Shown: positions 18,434 to 28,588, counted from the first letter of the stretch. The stretch: DNA of 64,000 nt from Saccharothrix sp. S26 (GCF_021390395.1 NZ_JAJUWT010000006.1:186001-250000), one strand, 5' to 3'. The notes: generated by a model not told the origin, from the sequence alone. Made by a program: numbers and translations.

Positions 18434-21400
18434 CAGCTGCTGCCCCGTCCTGTGGTGTCTTCGGGTGTGGACGGGCCGCCCGGATCGGCCGGTGTGGCGG
18501 CGGAGGTGCCGTTGTCTGCTACCAGGCTGTCCAAGGTGTCGCGGAAGGCTTGGCGGTCCTTGACCGGGTGAAGGAACGAGCGCTGTGTCCGGGTGTCCGT
18601 AGTGATCACCAGCAGTGCGTTCATGTGCGGTTCCAGGCCGGTCACCTTGTCCAGCGGGGCGCCGATGACGAGTTGGAAGCCCAGCCCCCGCCAGGCCTGC
18701 ACCGCGCGGCCGGCGAACTCGGCGTCGGCTTTGATGAATCCCTCGTCGAGGAACACCGGGGCGAACCGCGGTCGATCGCGCAGTTCGTCGCCCAGCCGGA
18801 ACCTTAGCGCCGCGCCGACGATGAACGCGATGAGTTCCTGTGACTCGCCGCCCGACTTGCCGCCCAGCGATGAGTGGGTGGACACCAGGTGGCCGGTCTG
18901 CTGGTCGTAGCACTCGGCGGTGACGGTGACGTGTTTGCGCACGTCGAGCAGTTGGTCGCGGTCGCGCTCAACCGCGCCTGTCTTCGTCGTGCCGCCGCGG
19001 CCGGGGGTGGCTCGCAGGCCGCGCGGATCGTCCTTGGTTCGGATCTGGTCCATGAAGGCCTGTAGATCCTGGAACCGCTGTTCCAAGGCGTGGTCGTCCA
19101 GATGTGTGGTTGCCGTGGACGAAAGCTGGGCCAGCTCGCGGCGGAACGTGGTGACGTGCTCGAAGCGTTGTCTGCGCATCCGGATGCGCAGACGGTTGGC
19201 GTTCGCGCCGAACGGCAGTGCGCCGAGGATGGCGTTGATCGGTTCCAGGCGCCGTTCGATCTCATCGATCGCGTCGCCCATCGAATGGGCCAGCGGTACG
19301 AGGTCCTCGCCGGACCAGTCGGTCAGCCGGCGTCGCCACTGGTCGCGACGGGTGTGCAGGCCGGTGGCCTCGATTTCGTCGTAGAGGCGTGCGTAGTCGG
19401 CGTAGGAGTCCAGCGTCTTGCCGAGTTTGGGGTCGTACCAGTTGTGCTGGAACTGCATGAACCGGTCCTCGATGAGACTAGTGAGCTGGGTGATCCGTTG
19501 ACCGGACACATCGGCCTGCTCACGCAGTCGTCGGCGGAGCGCGACCAGGTATCTGGGGAAGTCGGCGAGGATGTTGTCGCGGTCGGCGGTGACGGTGGCG
19601 AAGTGCCGATCCAGTTCCCGGGTCTGCTCGTTGGTGAGCACGACCCGCTGTTCGCGGTCCAGGCGCTGCAGCTCGCCCACCACCGCGTCCTGCCGGTCGA
19701 CCAGCTGGTTCCACAGCTCGTTCAATTCTCTGTGGTGGCGTTGGCAGCCGTACACCTGGTTGCGGGCCTGCTCGACCTGGCCCTCCAGATCCTCGATGTG
19801 TTTCTGCAGGGCCTGGAGCCGGGTGTTGTCGTCGAGGATGGCCTGGCGTTGCCTCCGCAGGGCGGCGATGCGTTCGTCCGAGCCGGGCACGTCGATGTCA
19901 TCCCAGCTCAACCGGGCCACCGCCTGGCAGGCGCCGATGCGTCGCTGCAGTGTGCCCTGCTCGGCTTCGACGGCCTTGACCGCCTGCCCGGTGGATCGCA
20001 GGTCGCGTTCGATGTCGGCGAGTTCCTCGTCGATGTCGGCGAGGGTGTCGGTGTTGGAGAAGCCGATGATGTTGTGCCGTTCGGCGCGTCCGTGCGAGCC
20101 GCGGCGACCCCGTCGGGTTTGCCCGGCGGGGGTGACCCGGTAGCCGTGCCCTGCCAGGTCGGCTGCGGTCGGCACGCAAAGCGCGTTGAGGGATGCGTCG
20201 CTGACGTGCTCGAATACCCACGAGGTGAACGGGGTGGCCTTGAATTGCAGTTTTCCGGCGATCCGCTGTGAGTCGGCTGCTGCGGTGCGCGTCGGATTCC
20301 ACGGTTGCAGCGTGACGCCTTCGAACGTGATCCGGCCGGTCAGGTGCAGCGGGTCGATCTTCCGGGAGAAGTCCTCCAGCCGGTCTCCGGGCACCAGCAG
20401 CAGCCGTGCACTGGCGCCTAGGACGGTCTCGATCGCCGTGCGCCACTGCTGCTGGCCGTCGGCAACGTCGATCAACTCGGCGAGGAACGGCAACTCTTCC
20501 GCCGCGAGCCCGGCCGCCTGCGCGACCTGGGCGCGCAGTGCGTCGAGCCACGGCGGGACACGGCCGCTACGGCCCTCGTAGGACGTCCGCTCTGTCCTCA
20601 GTTCGGTTCGCCGCTGCAGAAGAGGGAACTGCTGCTCCTGCAGAATTCTGTCGCGACGCTGCTGCAGTTCGACGGCTGTGGAGTCCGCGGCATCGACCAA
20701 CGCCGTCGCGGCCTCGCGTAGTGCCTGGTAGTCCGCCGCCGAGTCCAACCCGCCGGGCAGATGCCCGCTCAGGATGACCGTGTCGCGGGCAAGGACCGTA
20801 CGGCGCTGGTCGAGTTCGTTACGGCGCGCGGTCTCCACCTGAAGGTCGTCGTCGATCCGCCGCAGGGTTCCCCCTCCTGCGGCGTCGTGGTCGGCCTGCG
20901 CCTGTGTCAGGGCCCGCTCCTGCTCGGCGCGTGTGAGCTGTGCCGTGGCCAGGGCCTTCTCGGCGTGGTCACGCTGCTTGCGGTTGGTGTCGACGGCGGC
21001 GGTGAGCAGGGCGTCCTCGGTGCGTAACGCCCATAGCGCGACGGGTGAGTCGGCGCCCAGATCCAGGCCGAAGCCGTCGATGGCCCCGATCCGGTCGCGT
21101 GCCTGACACAGCTCGTCGTACCAGGCTTTCACCGGGGCGAGCATCTCGGCTTTGAGCTGCTCGGTATGCATGGTCAGGTAGGCGTCCTCGAGCGCGTTGA
21201 AGTGCTCGATGGCGCGGTCGGCGTCGTCGTAGGTAGCGGGCCGTTCGAGGACCATCTCCTTGTACAACTCGTCGACGGTGCGGATCTGCTGGCCGGCCTG
21301 CACGCGGGCCAGCAGCCGCAGTGCCTTGCTGCCGTCGCCGCCCGCGCCGATGCCCAGCCGGGTGAACAGTTGCTGGGAGAACGTGGAGTACCGCTCGTGG

Positions 21401-22161
21401 TGTACGGCGCCGGGGATCCGTGCCTTGACCTGGGCGGGGGCGAACGGCGACGGGCGAGTGGTGGTCAGCGGCGCCAGGTCGGCCAGGTCGAGGGTGCCGT
21501 CGAAGGTGAACATGCGACTGAGCACATCGGCGAATCGGGTGACGCGGGCCGCGGCGTAGTAGAGCCGGAAGGCGGTGAAACGCCGCCCGTGGTCGTCGAC
21601 GAAGGTCGCCGCGACCGCACCCCAGGTGTCGGTTCCGTCCCCGCGCAGCACTTTGGGCTTGTCCGCGCCGTCGGCGTCCTCGGTGGTGTCGGTCTGTCCA
21701 CGCAGGTAGGACAGCAGGTTGCGTTGTTCGGCCGAGCGCGCCCGACCACGCACGGCGTCGTTGGAGGCGCCGTTGAACGGGGTGTCCGACGGCTGCATCA
21801 AGGCCAGCCACGCGTCCTGGACGGTGGACTTCCCGGTCCCGGATGCCCCCGACATCAATGTGGAGTCGCGGTCGAACTCGATCAGCCGGCGTCCCTCGAA
21901 GCCGCCCCAGTTGACCAGTTGGATGCTTTCCAGGCGGTGTTGCACGGTGGCCGGTGTCGTCTCCCGTCGCGCATCCGATGCCCGCGTGGCCGGGGCGGGG
22001 GCAGGGCCGGTCGCCGTGGACGACCGGGCGGAATCCGCAGGAGCGCCGGGTACGACATCCTTGGCGGAGGCCGGGGCGATCGAGGGCGCGGCGGTCGGGC
22101 CGGGCCGTGGTCGGATGTCCGCCCGCAGGTCGCCCAACTCCAGGGTCATCTCCTCGGTCAT
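18433..22161 (-). CDS. jetC: Wadjet protein JetC (SMC/MukB-like ATPase)
   Basis: The 1242-residue protein is the SMC-like motor of the condensin-type JetABC complex. Residues 76-115 hold the ATPase start, with Walker A GASGTGKST at about 105-113. A long coiled coil fills the middle (e.g. ALTQAQADHDAAGGGTLRRIDDDLQVE; DLEGQVEQARNQVYGC). Near the C-terminus come the ABC signature SLGGKSGGESQEL (about 1097) and Walker B FAPVFLDEGF (about 1135). The first 70 residues are a low-complexity Pro/Ala extension absent from the core fold, so a later start (M5) would change little. It lies 12 bases after jetB and shares one base with the jetD start. Expected cellular role: plasmid recognition by loop extrusion. 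Confidence 0.95.
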   Translation of the reverse strand: MTEEMTLELGDLRADIRPRPGPTAAPSIAPASAKDVVPGAPADSARSSTATGPAPAPATRASDARRETTPATVQHRLESIQLVNWGGFEGRRLIEFDRDSTLMSGASGTGKSTVQDAWLALMQPSDTPFNGASNDAVRGRARSAEQRNLLSYLRGQTDTTEDADGADKPKVLRGDGTDTWGAVAATFVDDHGRRFTAFRLYYAAARVTRFADVLSRMFTFDGTLDLADLAPLTTTRPSPFAPAQVKARIPGAVHHERYSTFSQQLFTRLGIGAGGDGSKALRLLARVQAGQQIRTVDELYKEMVLERPATYDDADRAIEHFNALEDAYLTMHTEQLKAEMLAPVKAWYDELCQARDRIGAIDGFGLDLGADSPVALWALRTEDALLTAAVDTNRKQRDHAEKALATAQLTRAEQERALTQAQADHDAAGGGTLRRIDDDLQVETARRNELDQRRTVLARDTVILSGHLPGGLDSAADYQALREAATALVDAADSTAVELQQRRDRILQEQQFPLLQRRTELRTERTSYEGRSGRVPPWLDALRAQVAQAAGLAAEELPFLAELIDVADGQQQWRTAIETVLGASARLLLVPGDRLEDFSRKIDPLHLTGRITFEGVTLQPWNPTRTAAADSQRIAGKLQFKATPFTSWVFEHVSDASLNALCVPTAADLAGHGYRVTPAGQTRRGRRGSHGRAERHNIIGFSNTDTLADIDEELADIERDLRSTGQAVKAVEAEQGTLQRRIGACQAVARLSWDDIDVPGSDERIAALRRQRQAILDDNTRLQALQKHIEDLEGQVEQARNQVYGCQRHHRELNELWNQLVDRQDAVVGELQRLDREQRVVLTNEQTRELDRHFATVTADRDNILADFPRYLVALRRRLREQADVSGQRITQLTSLIEDRFMQFQHNWYDPKLGKTLDSYADYARLYDEIEATGLHTRRDQWRRRLTDWSGEDLVPLAHSMGDAIDEIERRLEPINAILGALPFGANANRLRIRMRRQRFEHVTTFRRELAQLSSTATTHLDDHALEQRFQDLQAFMDQIRTKDDPRGLRATPGRGGTTKTGAVERDRDQLLDVRKHVTVTAECYDQQTGHLVSTHSSLGGKSGGESQELIAFIVGAALRFRLGDELRDRPRFAPVFLDEGFIKADAEFAGRAVQAWRGLGFQLVIGAPLDKVTGLEPHMNALLVITTDTRTQRSFLHPVKDRQAFRDTLDSLVADNGTSAATPADPGGPSTPEDTTGRGSS

Positions 22162-22173
22162 CGTCCACTACTT

Positions 22174-23070
22174 TCATTCACCGCTGTCGGCGGCGTGGTC
22201 GGGTGCCGTCGCGGTGACGGAGGCAGCAGGAGAGTGGTCGGCGGGCGTGGTCGGGCCCCCGGCGCCGTCGGTGTTCTGTTGCCGCAGCCAGGCGAGCAGT
22301 TCGGTGAGCCTGGACAGCGGCATGAGCGTGTCGATGGCGCGTGCGACCTCGAACCGCTCACCGGTTTTGCGGCCGATCAGCAATCCGGTCTTGAACACCT
22401 TCTCGATCGCCCGCTCGACCCTGCCGCGGTCACCGACCTTATCGGTGGCGTGGGCGGGCCGGAACCGTGTCACGTAGTCGTGGATGTCGTCGCGGTCGAC
22501 GAACACCCGGCCGGTGCCGGCGGCCTGCTCGGTATGCGACCGGGTGCGCAGGCACAGCAGCACGATGGTCTCCTCGCGGGTCCACGCCTGGTCGTAGAAC
22601 AGCGTCGGGAATCGTCGTCCGCCACCCTCCGGTGTCGCCTGCCGGGTGAAGGCGACCTCACGCTGGGTGTCCAATTCCAGGACCATGAACAGGTCGTTGA
22701 GGCGGGCGCGGATGGGGCGTGGATTGCCGACGAGAGTCCGCCAGTCCCGTGGGTGGGTCTGGGCGCTGATGAACGGATGTTTGATCAGGTGCACCAAAGC
22801 TTGCCGTTGGGCGAACAACAACGCGCCCTCGTCGCTCTCGAACAGCGAGAGCGTCGAGGTGCTTTCCGTGTCGCCGTCGTCGTCCAGGTCGGGGAACTCC
22901 TCGCCCACACGGCCGTGCGCATCGGGCTTCTCCGGCTCAGGCCATGCCGTCGTGTCCTCGACATCGGTATCTGCGGTCGGGTCACCGATCGATGTGGCCT
23001 GATCCTGCGTGCTGCGGGATGTCACGACGTGCAGGGACGCGGCGGGCTCGTCGCCGAGGTTGTGGATCAT
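22174..23070 (-). CDS. jetB: Wadjet protein JetB (DUF4194, MukE-like)
   Basis: The 298-residue protein is the winged-helix, KITE-type subunit (DUF4194) that bridges the kleisin-like JetA. The core runs from about residue 85 (RQALVHLIKHPFIS) through RARLNDLFMVLELDTQREVAF, REETIVLLCLRTRSHTEQ and FVDRDDIHDYVTRF to KVFKTGLLIG, an order typical of MukE-like proteins. The N-terminal 70 residues are acidic and variable. Its ATG at 23070 overlaps the jetA stop as ATGA, and jetC begins 12 bases downstream. Confidence 0.9.
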   Translation of the reverse strand: MIHNLGDEPAASLHVVTSRSTQDQATSIGDPTADTDVEDTTAWPEPEKPDAHGRVGEEFPDLDDDGDTESTSTLSLFESDEGALLFAQRQALVHLIKHPFISAQTHPRDWRTLVGNPRPIRARLNDLFMVLELDTQREVAFTRQATPEGGGRRFPTLFYDQAWTREETIVLLCLRTRSHTEQAAGTGRVFVDRDDIHDYVTRFRPAHATDKVGDRGRVERAIEKVFKTGLLIGRKTGERFEVARAIDTLMPLSRLTELLAWLRQQNTDGAGGPTTPADHSPAASVTATAPDHAADSGE

Positions 23071-24656
23071 GTCGATTGCTCCCGTCGCTCGTCCCGGTGC
23101 GGGCCGTCATTCCCGCTGCGTGTCCGCTCGGCGTCTCCGTCGGCCGACACCGCTGCGGTCGTGCCGTCGTCCGCGCCAGCCGTGGCGATGCCGTGGGCGG
23201 GGACGATCCTGGGCACCTCCAGTGATCGACAGCTGCCGTCGGGGCGCACCGTGTCGTACACCTCGGTCTCCTCGGTCACGGCCAGAGCGTCGGTGTTGGT
23301 GGCAAGGTGCAACAGGCCGTAGATCTCCACCGGCCGCCGCAACGCGTTCGGGAACCCGCGGAACAGGCCACCCGCCGAGTCCGGCGCACCGGATGTGCCC
23401 AGCGTCGACAACCGTGCTCGCAGCGCGTCCAGCGAGGGGCCTCCCTGCATCAGCAACTCCCGCATCGACGGCGCGTCGGGCTGGTCGGCCGAGACGTCCA
23501 CCAGCGGCGGCGGTGGCGCGGACGTTTCGGCGTCGTGGAACCGTTCACGCAGCAGCGACACCTCGATCTCCGCTGGTAGCAACGACACCGGCACCCGGGT
23601 CTTCGGCCCGCCACGCAGCATCCACACGGTGATCTCCGACTCCAGCGCCCGCAACGTCGCGTCCAGCTCACGGTCGCGGGTGCGGTCGTAGGTGGTGATG
23701 AACTCCTTGAGCGCCGAGGTCGCCCGCCCTCGTTCCACGATCACCCGACTCATGCCACGCCGGATCATCGACACGGTGCCGCGCAGGTCCGCACGATCGG
23801 AGTCGGTGAGGATGTCCCCGGCCAACGGGTGTTCCAGAAGGTCGGCGATGTCCTCACGCAACTGCTCGACCAGCACCTGGTCGCGCAGGAGGTCGAAGGC
23901 ACCCTTGAACGCCCGACCCTCGGGGGTGGCCTCCTCCAGCGAGTCGGCCTGTCTCAGGTACTCGTCAACGGTCTGCCCCGCGGGTCTGTCCTCACCGCGC
24001 AGCGACACGAAGATCTGATCACGCAAAGTGGTGAACGACTCCGACACGCGCGCGAAGTCCGAGGGCAGACCGGCGACCAGTTCGGTCAGCTCGGAGAAGC
24101 CCTGCAACATGTAGTCGGCGCCCGCCGCGGGCATGTCCCCACCGGCGAGCAGCCGGTCCCGTTCCCGGGTCAGACGCCCGATCTCGGCATCCAGGATGTT
24201 CACTCGCGCCGCCCGGTCCGGATTGGCCACCCGGTTGAAGCGGCGGACCTGCTCGAGGATGGTGGCGATCCGGTGCTCCGAGAGGGTGGCGCGTTCCCTG
24301 GTCAACTGCTCGACCAGCCGCAACGCGTCCTGGGCGTGCGAGGTGAGCGTGTACTGCTCGGTGCCGTCCTCTGTCGGAGACCGGATGAGCCACTGATCCG
24401 ACACCCACTTGCGGCACAACCCGCGCCCCGACCCCGCCGGCACCTCCCGGTCGGCCAGCCCCGACAACCGCAACTCGGTGAGGAACGCCTCGACCATCTC
24501 GTGTAACCGGGCCGCGGGCACGGCCGGGACCTCACGGGAGAACGCCGAACGGAACACCGCGATCACCACCGGAGCGTGCCCTTGGTGCAATAAGGACAGC
24601 GTGGGTTGCTCGAACGCCTCCTTCACCCGAGCACGATCAGCGACGACGCCAGACAT
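23067..24656 (-). CDS. jetA: Wadjet protein JetA (DUF3375, MukF/kleisin-like)
   Basis: First gene of the Wadjet operon, 529 residues from ATG 24656, chosen because GGGAGGTGG lies just upstream; the frame is open to 24680. DUF3375 features are present: FEQPTLSLLHQGHAPVVIAVFR at the start, a winged-helix segment with RKWVSDQWLIRSPTEDGTE, QYTLTSHAQDALRLVEQL, and the helical middle with LLRDQVLVEQLREDIADLLEHP. It should act as the kleisin linking JetB dimers to the JetC heads. The C-terminal 60 residues are Asp/Thr-rich. ATGA overlap with jetB indicates coupling. In the mycobacterial literature homologues are named EptABCD/MksBEFG. Confidence 0.93.
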   Translation of the reverse strand: MSGVVADRARVKEAFEQPTLSLLHQGHAPVVIAVFRSAFSREVPAVPAARLHEMVEAFLTELRLSGLADREVPAGSGRGLCRKWVSDQWLIRSPTEDGTEQYTLTSHAQDALRLVEQLTRERATLSEHRIATILEQVRRFNRVANPDRAARVNILDAEIGRLTRERDRLLAGGDMPAAGADYMLQGFSELTELVAGLPSDFARVSESFTTLRDQIFVSLRGEDRPAGQTVDEYLRQADSLEEATPEGRAFKGAFDLLRDQVLVEQLREDIADLLEHPLAGDILTDSDRADLRGTVSMIRRGMSRVIVERGRATSALKEFITTYDRTRDRELDATLRALESEITVWMLRGGPKTRVPVSLLPAEIEVSLLRERFHDAETSAPPPPLVDVSADQPDAPSMRELLMQGGPSLDALRARLSTLGTSGAPDSAGGLFRGFPNALRRPVEIYGLLHLATNTDALAVTEETEVYDTVRPDGSCRSLEVPRIVPAHGIATAGADDGTTAAVSADGDAERTRSGNDGPHRDERREQST

Positions 24657-25379
24657 CCCCCACCTCCCACAATCGCGCACGCACCAGCTGGCACGACATC
24701 CCGTCCACCCGCCCGAGCGCGCATGCCGGCTCGACAGTCGCCACCGATCTCACCGCCGCGTCGGTCGGCCCGGTGCCCCTCGACGACACCAACCGGCATC
24801 GGCATCGCATCGGGCGATCGTCCCCACCGCGCCGCCGACGGACAGGATCCGGATACGGCAAAGGGGCCGGCACATCCCAGCGCGCGGAGCGTGTCAAGCC
24901 CTTCACCCGCCCATCGCCGATGCCCGCGACAGCGTTAGCCACATCGGAGCGGTCGGAACGCCCAGTCGGCCCATAAGCCGCAGAAGTACGGAGTACATCG
25001 CTTCTAGGATCGGAGCCGACTGGTCTGCCTGGACGCCTATGCACGCCATCTGCCGCCGCGCACCGGCTGTCCAGGGCAGGCTGGACGCACTATCAACCAC
25101 ACCGGCCGAGCCTCAACCTGTCCGGCATCGCCTTTCTGCTGAACGTCGAAGGCGTGCCCTGTCCAACGGGGGTCGAACCGACCGCAACCGACACCGCTCG
25201 GGCAGCGAGTGGACGGCTATGACAACCTTGCCTGACTGGCCGTCAGGTGGATCACCTGCAGGTACTGCTGATCAACGCCAACGCGACAGCTGTGCTGGGC
25301 ACCGGCGTGCTGTGTCCAGGTTTCCTGGAATCCGATTGCTGTACATGCCGAGCTCGGCGAGGTGGAGGGGACTTGACCC
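24657..25379. other. Gene-free region upstream of the Wadjet operon
   Basis: About 720 bases. No frame here has a ribosome-binding site plus protein-like composition. It must contain the jetA promoter. The right end grades into an IS110 fragment, so part of the stretch may be mobile-element debris. Confidence 0.4.
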
Positions 25380-25592
25380 CGAGTGCTGGTCGGAATTGGT
25401 ACCGATCGGGGTCCGTGGGTGCGGGCGTTGGTCGTCGTGGGATACACGGTGCTCGCGGTTGACCCGCTGTCGGTGGGCCGTTACCGGGAACGCCACGGCG
25501 TGTCCGGCGCGAAGAGCGACGCGGCCAACACGCGCACCCTGGCCGACATGGCGCGCACCGACTCCCTCCGGCCGGTCAGAATCGCCAGTTGA
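25380..25592 (+). pseudogene. IS110-family transposase, N-terminal fragment
   Basis: The frame encodes GTDRGPWVRALVVVGYTV, AVDPLSVGRYRERHGVSGAK and SDAANTRTLADMARTD, the hallmark order of the DEDD catalytic domain of IS110 transposases (D of GAKSDA included). About 70 of some 350-400 residues remain and the frame then stops at a TGA. It is clearly a relic and marks the right side of the defence island. Confidence 0.85.
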
Positions 25593-25602
25593 CCTGGATC
25601 CG

Positions 25603-26201
25603 TTAGGCGACCGTCGCTCCGTCGGGGTTGATGACGGCGGACTCCAGCATCACGAGGAAGAGCAGATGTAGGTCGTCCTCGTCCATGTCGGGCACCGTTT
25701 CGCCGTCCAGCTGTTCGAGGCGCTCTGCGCCACCGAGTTCCTCGAACTCGTCTGTGAACTCCCGGAGCAGCGCTTCTGGATCCTGGCTGATCGCCGCGGC
25801 GGCGCGTTTGAGAAGCCCAGGGTGGTGTCGAGGTGTTCGGCGATCAAAGCGAGCACGTACTCGTCCGCGTCATCGGCGTCGATGTCGTTGCCGTGGTCCA
25901 TGGCGGCGGGAAGCGCCATATCGCGAAGGTGCTCGACGACGTCTTCGCCGGTCTGCTCGCAGCGGGCGACGAGCACCTGGTGCGCCAGTTGTGTGAGTGC
26001 GATCAGGTAGGAGACGGCGGTCAGCCCGGAGCCGAGGTTGGTCGTCAGTACCGGCGCGATGTCGTCGGCGGTTCGGTGCCCGCCGTAGACCTCGGCGTAC
26101 ACCCGGGCGGTCGCGAGGACGCGGTGCCAGGGCTCGGGAAGGTCGGTTTCGTCGTCCGCGAGTTCGGCCGCGACATCGTCGAGGACTTCGGCCGGCTGCA
26201 T
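25603..26201 (-). pseudogene. Hypothetical acidic protein, frameshifted
   Basis: From ATG 26201 the frame reads about 130 residues of a helical acidic protein (PWHRVLATARVYAEVYGG, GLTAVSYLIALTQLAHQ, ADEYVLALIAEHLDTTL), then turns to low-quality sequence near 25815. Shifting frame by one base there restores a protein-like tail (LLKRAAAAISQDPEALLREF, EELGGAERLEQLDGE, DLHLLFLVMLESAVI) ending at TAA 25603-25605. The whole would be about 200 residues. I do not recognise the family. Either a one-base deletion inactivated it or there is a sequencing indel. An IS701 relic abuts its 5' side. Confidence 0.55.
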
Positions 26202-26214
26202 GTCGTGGATCTCC

Positions 26215-26520
26215 GGGCGGGAGGGTGGACAGCCAGTAGTCGGTGGGCTCGGGTTCGCCGGTGAGCCATTCGGCCAGCAGCCAGCACTCGGGCAGGCTGC
26301 CGTCGGCGGCGCGGGGGATGTTGCAGTTGGCCGAGCGTGCTCGCAGCGCGAGGAAGCGGGAACGCATGGTCGGGGTCGGGTTGACGGTGCTCTTGCGGGA
26401 GCCGTGGCGCCAGACCACGAACCGACCGGCCGAGCGTCCGGCCGTCGTCACGAGGGTCTTAGCGGTGACGGGCTTGTCGAGGTAGGTCGTCTTCGTGGGT
26501 GGGCGGCCGGTGCCGGACCA
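26215..26520 (-). pseudogene. IS701-family transposase, internal/C-terminal fragment
   Basis: The minus-strand frame reads TWSGTGRPPTKTTYLDKPV, then AGRSAGRFVVWRHGSR, TMRSRFLALRARSANCNIPRAA and DGSLPECWLLAEWLTGE...DYWLSTLPP, which is the familiar central part of IS701-type DDE transposases. Both ends are missing: no start, and the RIEHDYRELK catalytic tail is absent. A relic. Confidence 0.75.
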
Positions 26521-27239
26521 TGTCTGACCGACGCCGGGTACCGTGGCCGGTCAGCTGCGCAGCCACGGGATCGTGTCGCGCAGCCGTCGATCGCCTGCCT
26601 GCGCCGCCGGTGGTCGGCCGCCCTCGGCGGTGATCACCTGGCCGACGAACCCCAACGCGGCTGCCGCCGCCGCGATGCCGCCCACCCTTGTGGCACCCGC
26701 TGCGGCTGCCTTGACACCACGACCTGCTCTGCGCCCGCCACCAGGTTCGGATCGGGCGACCCGTTCACCACCGAGATCCGCCGCAGCCTCGACCTGACCG
26801 ACTACCGGCCCATCCGTTCCCACGACGTCATCGAGCACTCGATCGACCAGCGCTGCCGGCAACCGTCGGTCCTGCCACACAGCTCCTACCGGCGCGAACG
26901 TACCTTCGGCGGTAAGACCTACCGCGAGCGCGTCGCCAGCGGCGATGCAGGCGGCCGGGACGATCAGCAGCGATCCGGCCGCGGTCCCGGCCCGCTTCCG
27001 ACTCGCCGGGAGCGGATCATGGGCACGCTGCGAAGACCTCGCGTTACCCGAGCCGCGGCGCTTCAAGGCCCGACCTGCACCGACGACTGGACAGGCCCTT
27101 CCGCAGCTGCGACCGGGCTTCCCGCCGAGGCAGGTGTACCGTCCGGCGATCGCCCGCGTCCGCGCTCTCGCCACACCGGGCGGTGGGCGCCGGGCCGCTC
27201 CATGATGGACCTCTGATCGTCGTGGTGGAGGGTGCGGGC
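26521..27239. other. Gene-poor region between IS701 relic and PAP2 gene
   Basis: About 700 bases. A short protein-like stretch is visible in the plus frame around 26750-26930 (containing TEIRRSLDLTDYRPIRSHDV), but it has no start signal or family match. Otherwise I see only non-coding high-GC frames. Confidence 0.35.
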
Positions 27240-28142
27240 GTGGCATCGGAGGAAGAGTGCGACCGCGGACCGGAGCAGGTCGTGGCACCGGTCCGGTCCC
27301 GGCGGTGGGCGGTGATCGCGGTCGCGGCGTTCGGGGTCGCGGTTCTGGTCTACGTGCTGGCCGTGTGGACGGTGACGGGTCAGGCGCTGGAGAACGCCGC
27401 GTTGCGCGGCGCGGATCAGGTCGACTTGGCCCAGGCCGGTGAGGCGTGGCGGGCGCTGGACGAGATCACCGTCTACTCGCTGGCGGCGGCCGTGGTGCTC
27501 ATCGCCTTGGTCGGCGCGCTGCGGAGGCGCTGGGACCTCGCGGTCGCGGCGGTCGGTGTTGTGGTGCTCGGCCAGGTGGTCGTCCAGGGTCTCAAGCGGT
27601 TCGTGCTCGTCCGACCCCCGTTGGTGGAGGTGACGGGCGACTACACCCACAACAGCCTGCCCAGCGGGCACACCGCGATCGCCATGACCGTGCTGTTCGC
27701 CGCTGTGATCGTCGCGCCTCACCGCTGGCGCGGCGTGGTGATGCTGTTCCTGCTGCCGTGGGCGGTGGGCATCGGACAGTACACGCTCACCGCGAAGTGG
27801 CACCGGCTCAGCGACACCCTCGCCGCGGACGCGATCGCCCTGGCCCTGGCCGCGCTCGCGTCGTGGTGGCTGGCCCGCCGCGGTGCGCTGCACCGCTACG
27901 AGGGCCGTCGCCGGGTCGGCCGGGTCGTCATCGGGGCGTTCGCCGTGGTGTCCGCCGTGGTGGGACTGGTCTTGGGCGGTGTGCTGTGGGGCGTGCCGCT
28001 CGCCCGTGCCGGCCTGGCCGGCGTGGTGCGGGACCACGACTACGAGTGGGACGTCTACCTCGGTGCCGGGTCGTTCGCTCTGGCCGGGTCGCTCGTCGCG
28101 GCGCTGGTGTTCCTGGCCTCCTGGCGACGGTTGGCGACCTGA
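27240..28142 (+). CDS. PAP2-superfamily membrane phosphatase
   Basis: A 300-residue integral membrane protein with six likely membrane segments (starting WAVIAVAAFGVAVLVYVLAV). It carries the three PAP2 phosphatase signatures: KRFVLVRP (motif 1), PSGHT (motif 2, with the catalytic His) and WHRLSDTLAAD (motif 3, nucleophilic His region, with WHRL in place of the commoner SR..H). Such enzymes dephosphorylate lipid phosphates such as undecaprenyl pyrophosphate or phosphatidic acid. GTG 27240 is chosen because GGAGGG sits 7 bases upstream; the open frame begins at 27183. Monocistronic. Confidence 0.88.
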   Translation: MASEEECDRGPEQVVAPVRSRRWAVIAVAAFGVAVLVYVLAVWTVTGQALENAALRGADQVDLAQAGEAWRALDEITVYSLAAAVVLIALVGALRRRWDLAVAAVGVVVLGQVVVQGLKRFVLVRPPLVEVTGDYTHNSLPSGHTAIAMTVLFAAVIVAPHRWRGVVMLFLLPWAVGIGQYTLTAKWHRLSDTLAADAIALALAALASWWLARRGALHRYEGRRRVGRVVIGAFAVVSAVVGLVLGGVLWGVPLARAGLAGVVRDHDYEWDVYLGAGSFALAGSLVAALVFLASWRRLAT

Positions 28143-28588
28143 CCGCACACCGGTACGGGGAGGTCGCCAACGTCGCCGGCCGGAACGCCCCGTGGGCGGG
28201 TTCAGGCCGGGTTCTACCGCTGGTCGCCCCGGAGCTCGATATCGCGACTGCCCGGCTGGTGGTGACTGCCGTGGCGGCAGCGGCGGCCTGCTACGTCAAG
28301 GCCCATGCCGCAGTCGTTGATCGACATATGGCGCGTGTGAGGACGAGATCCGAGGCGAGTTGCTCAAGCTCGGACACCGGTGCGTTCTACGCCCGCGTCC
28401 GCGAACGCGGCACCACCTCCGGCGACGAGCTCCTGCTGCGCGCGACCGGCGCCGCGCTGAAGAAGACCATCGCCGGCGAAGAACGCCGAACTCACTGCTG
28501 CGTGCGGACGTCCCGCACCGGTCCGCGTCGTCAACCAACTCGCCCTCGAAATCGGCAGCTCCACGACGCGCCGGCGCACCCGGACTCC
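28143..28588. other. Non-coding stretch with mobile-element crumbs
   Basis: No intact gene. A very short plus-strand stretch near 28337-28380 reads DEIRGELLKLGHR, which resembles the middle of integrase-type (IS3/IS481-like) transposases, and 28377-28480 reads AFYARVRERG, reminiscent of an IS110 C-terminus. Both are too short for firm calls. Confidence 0.35.
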
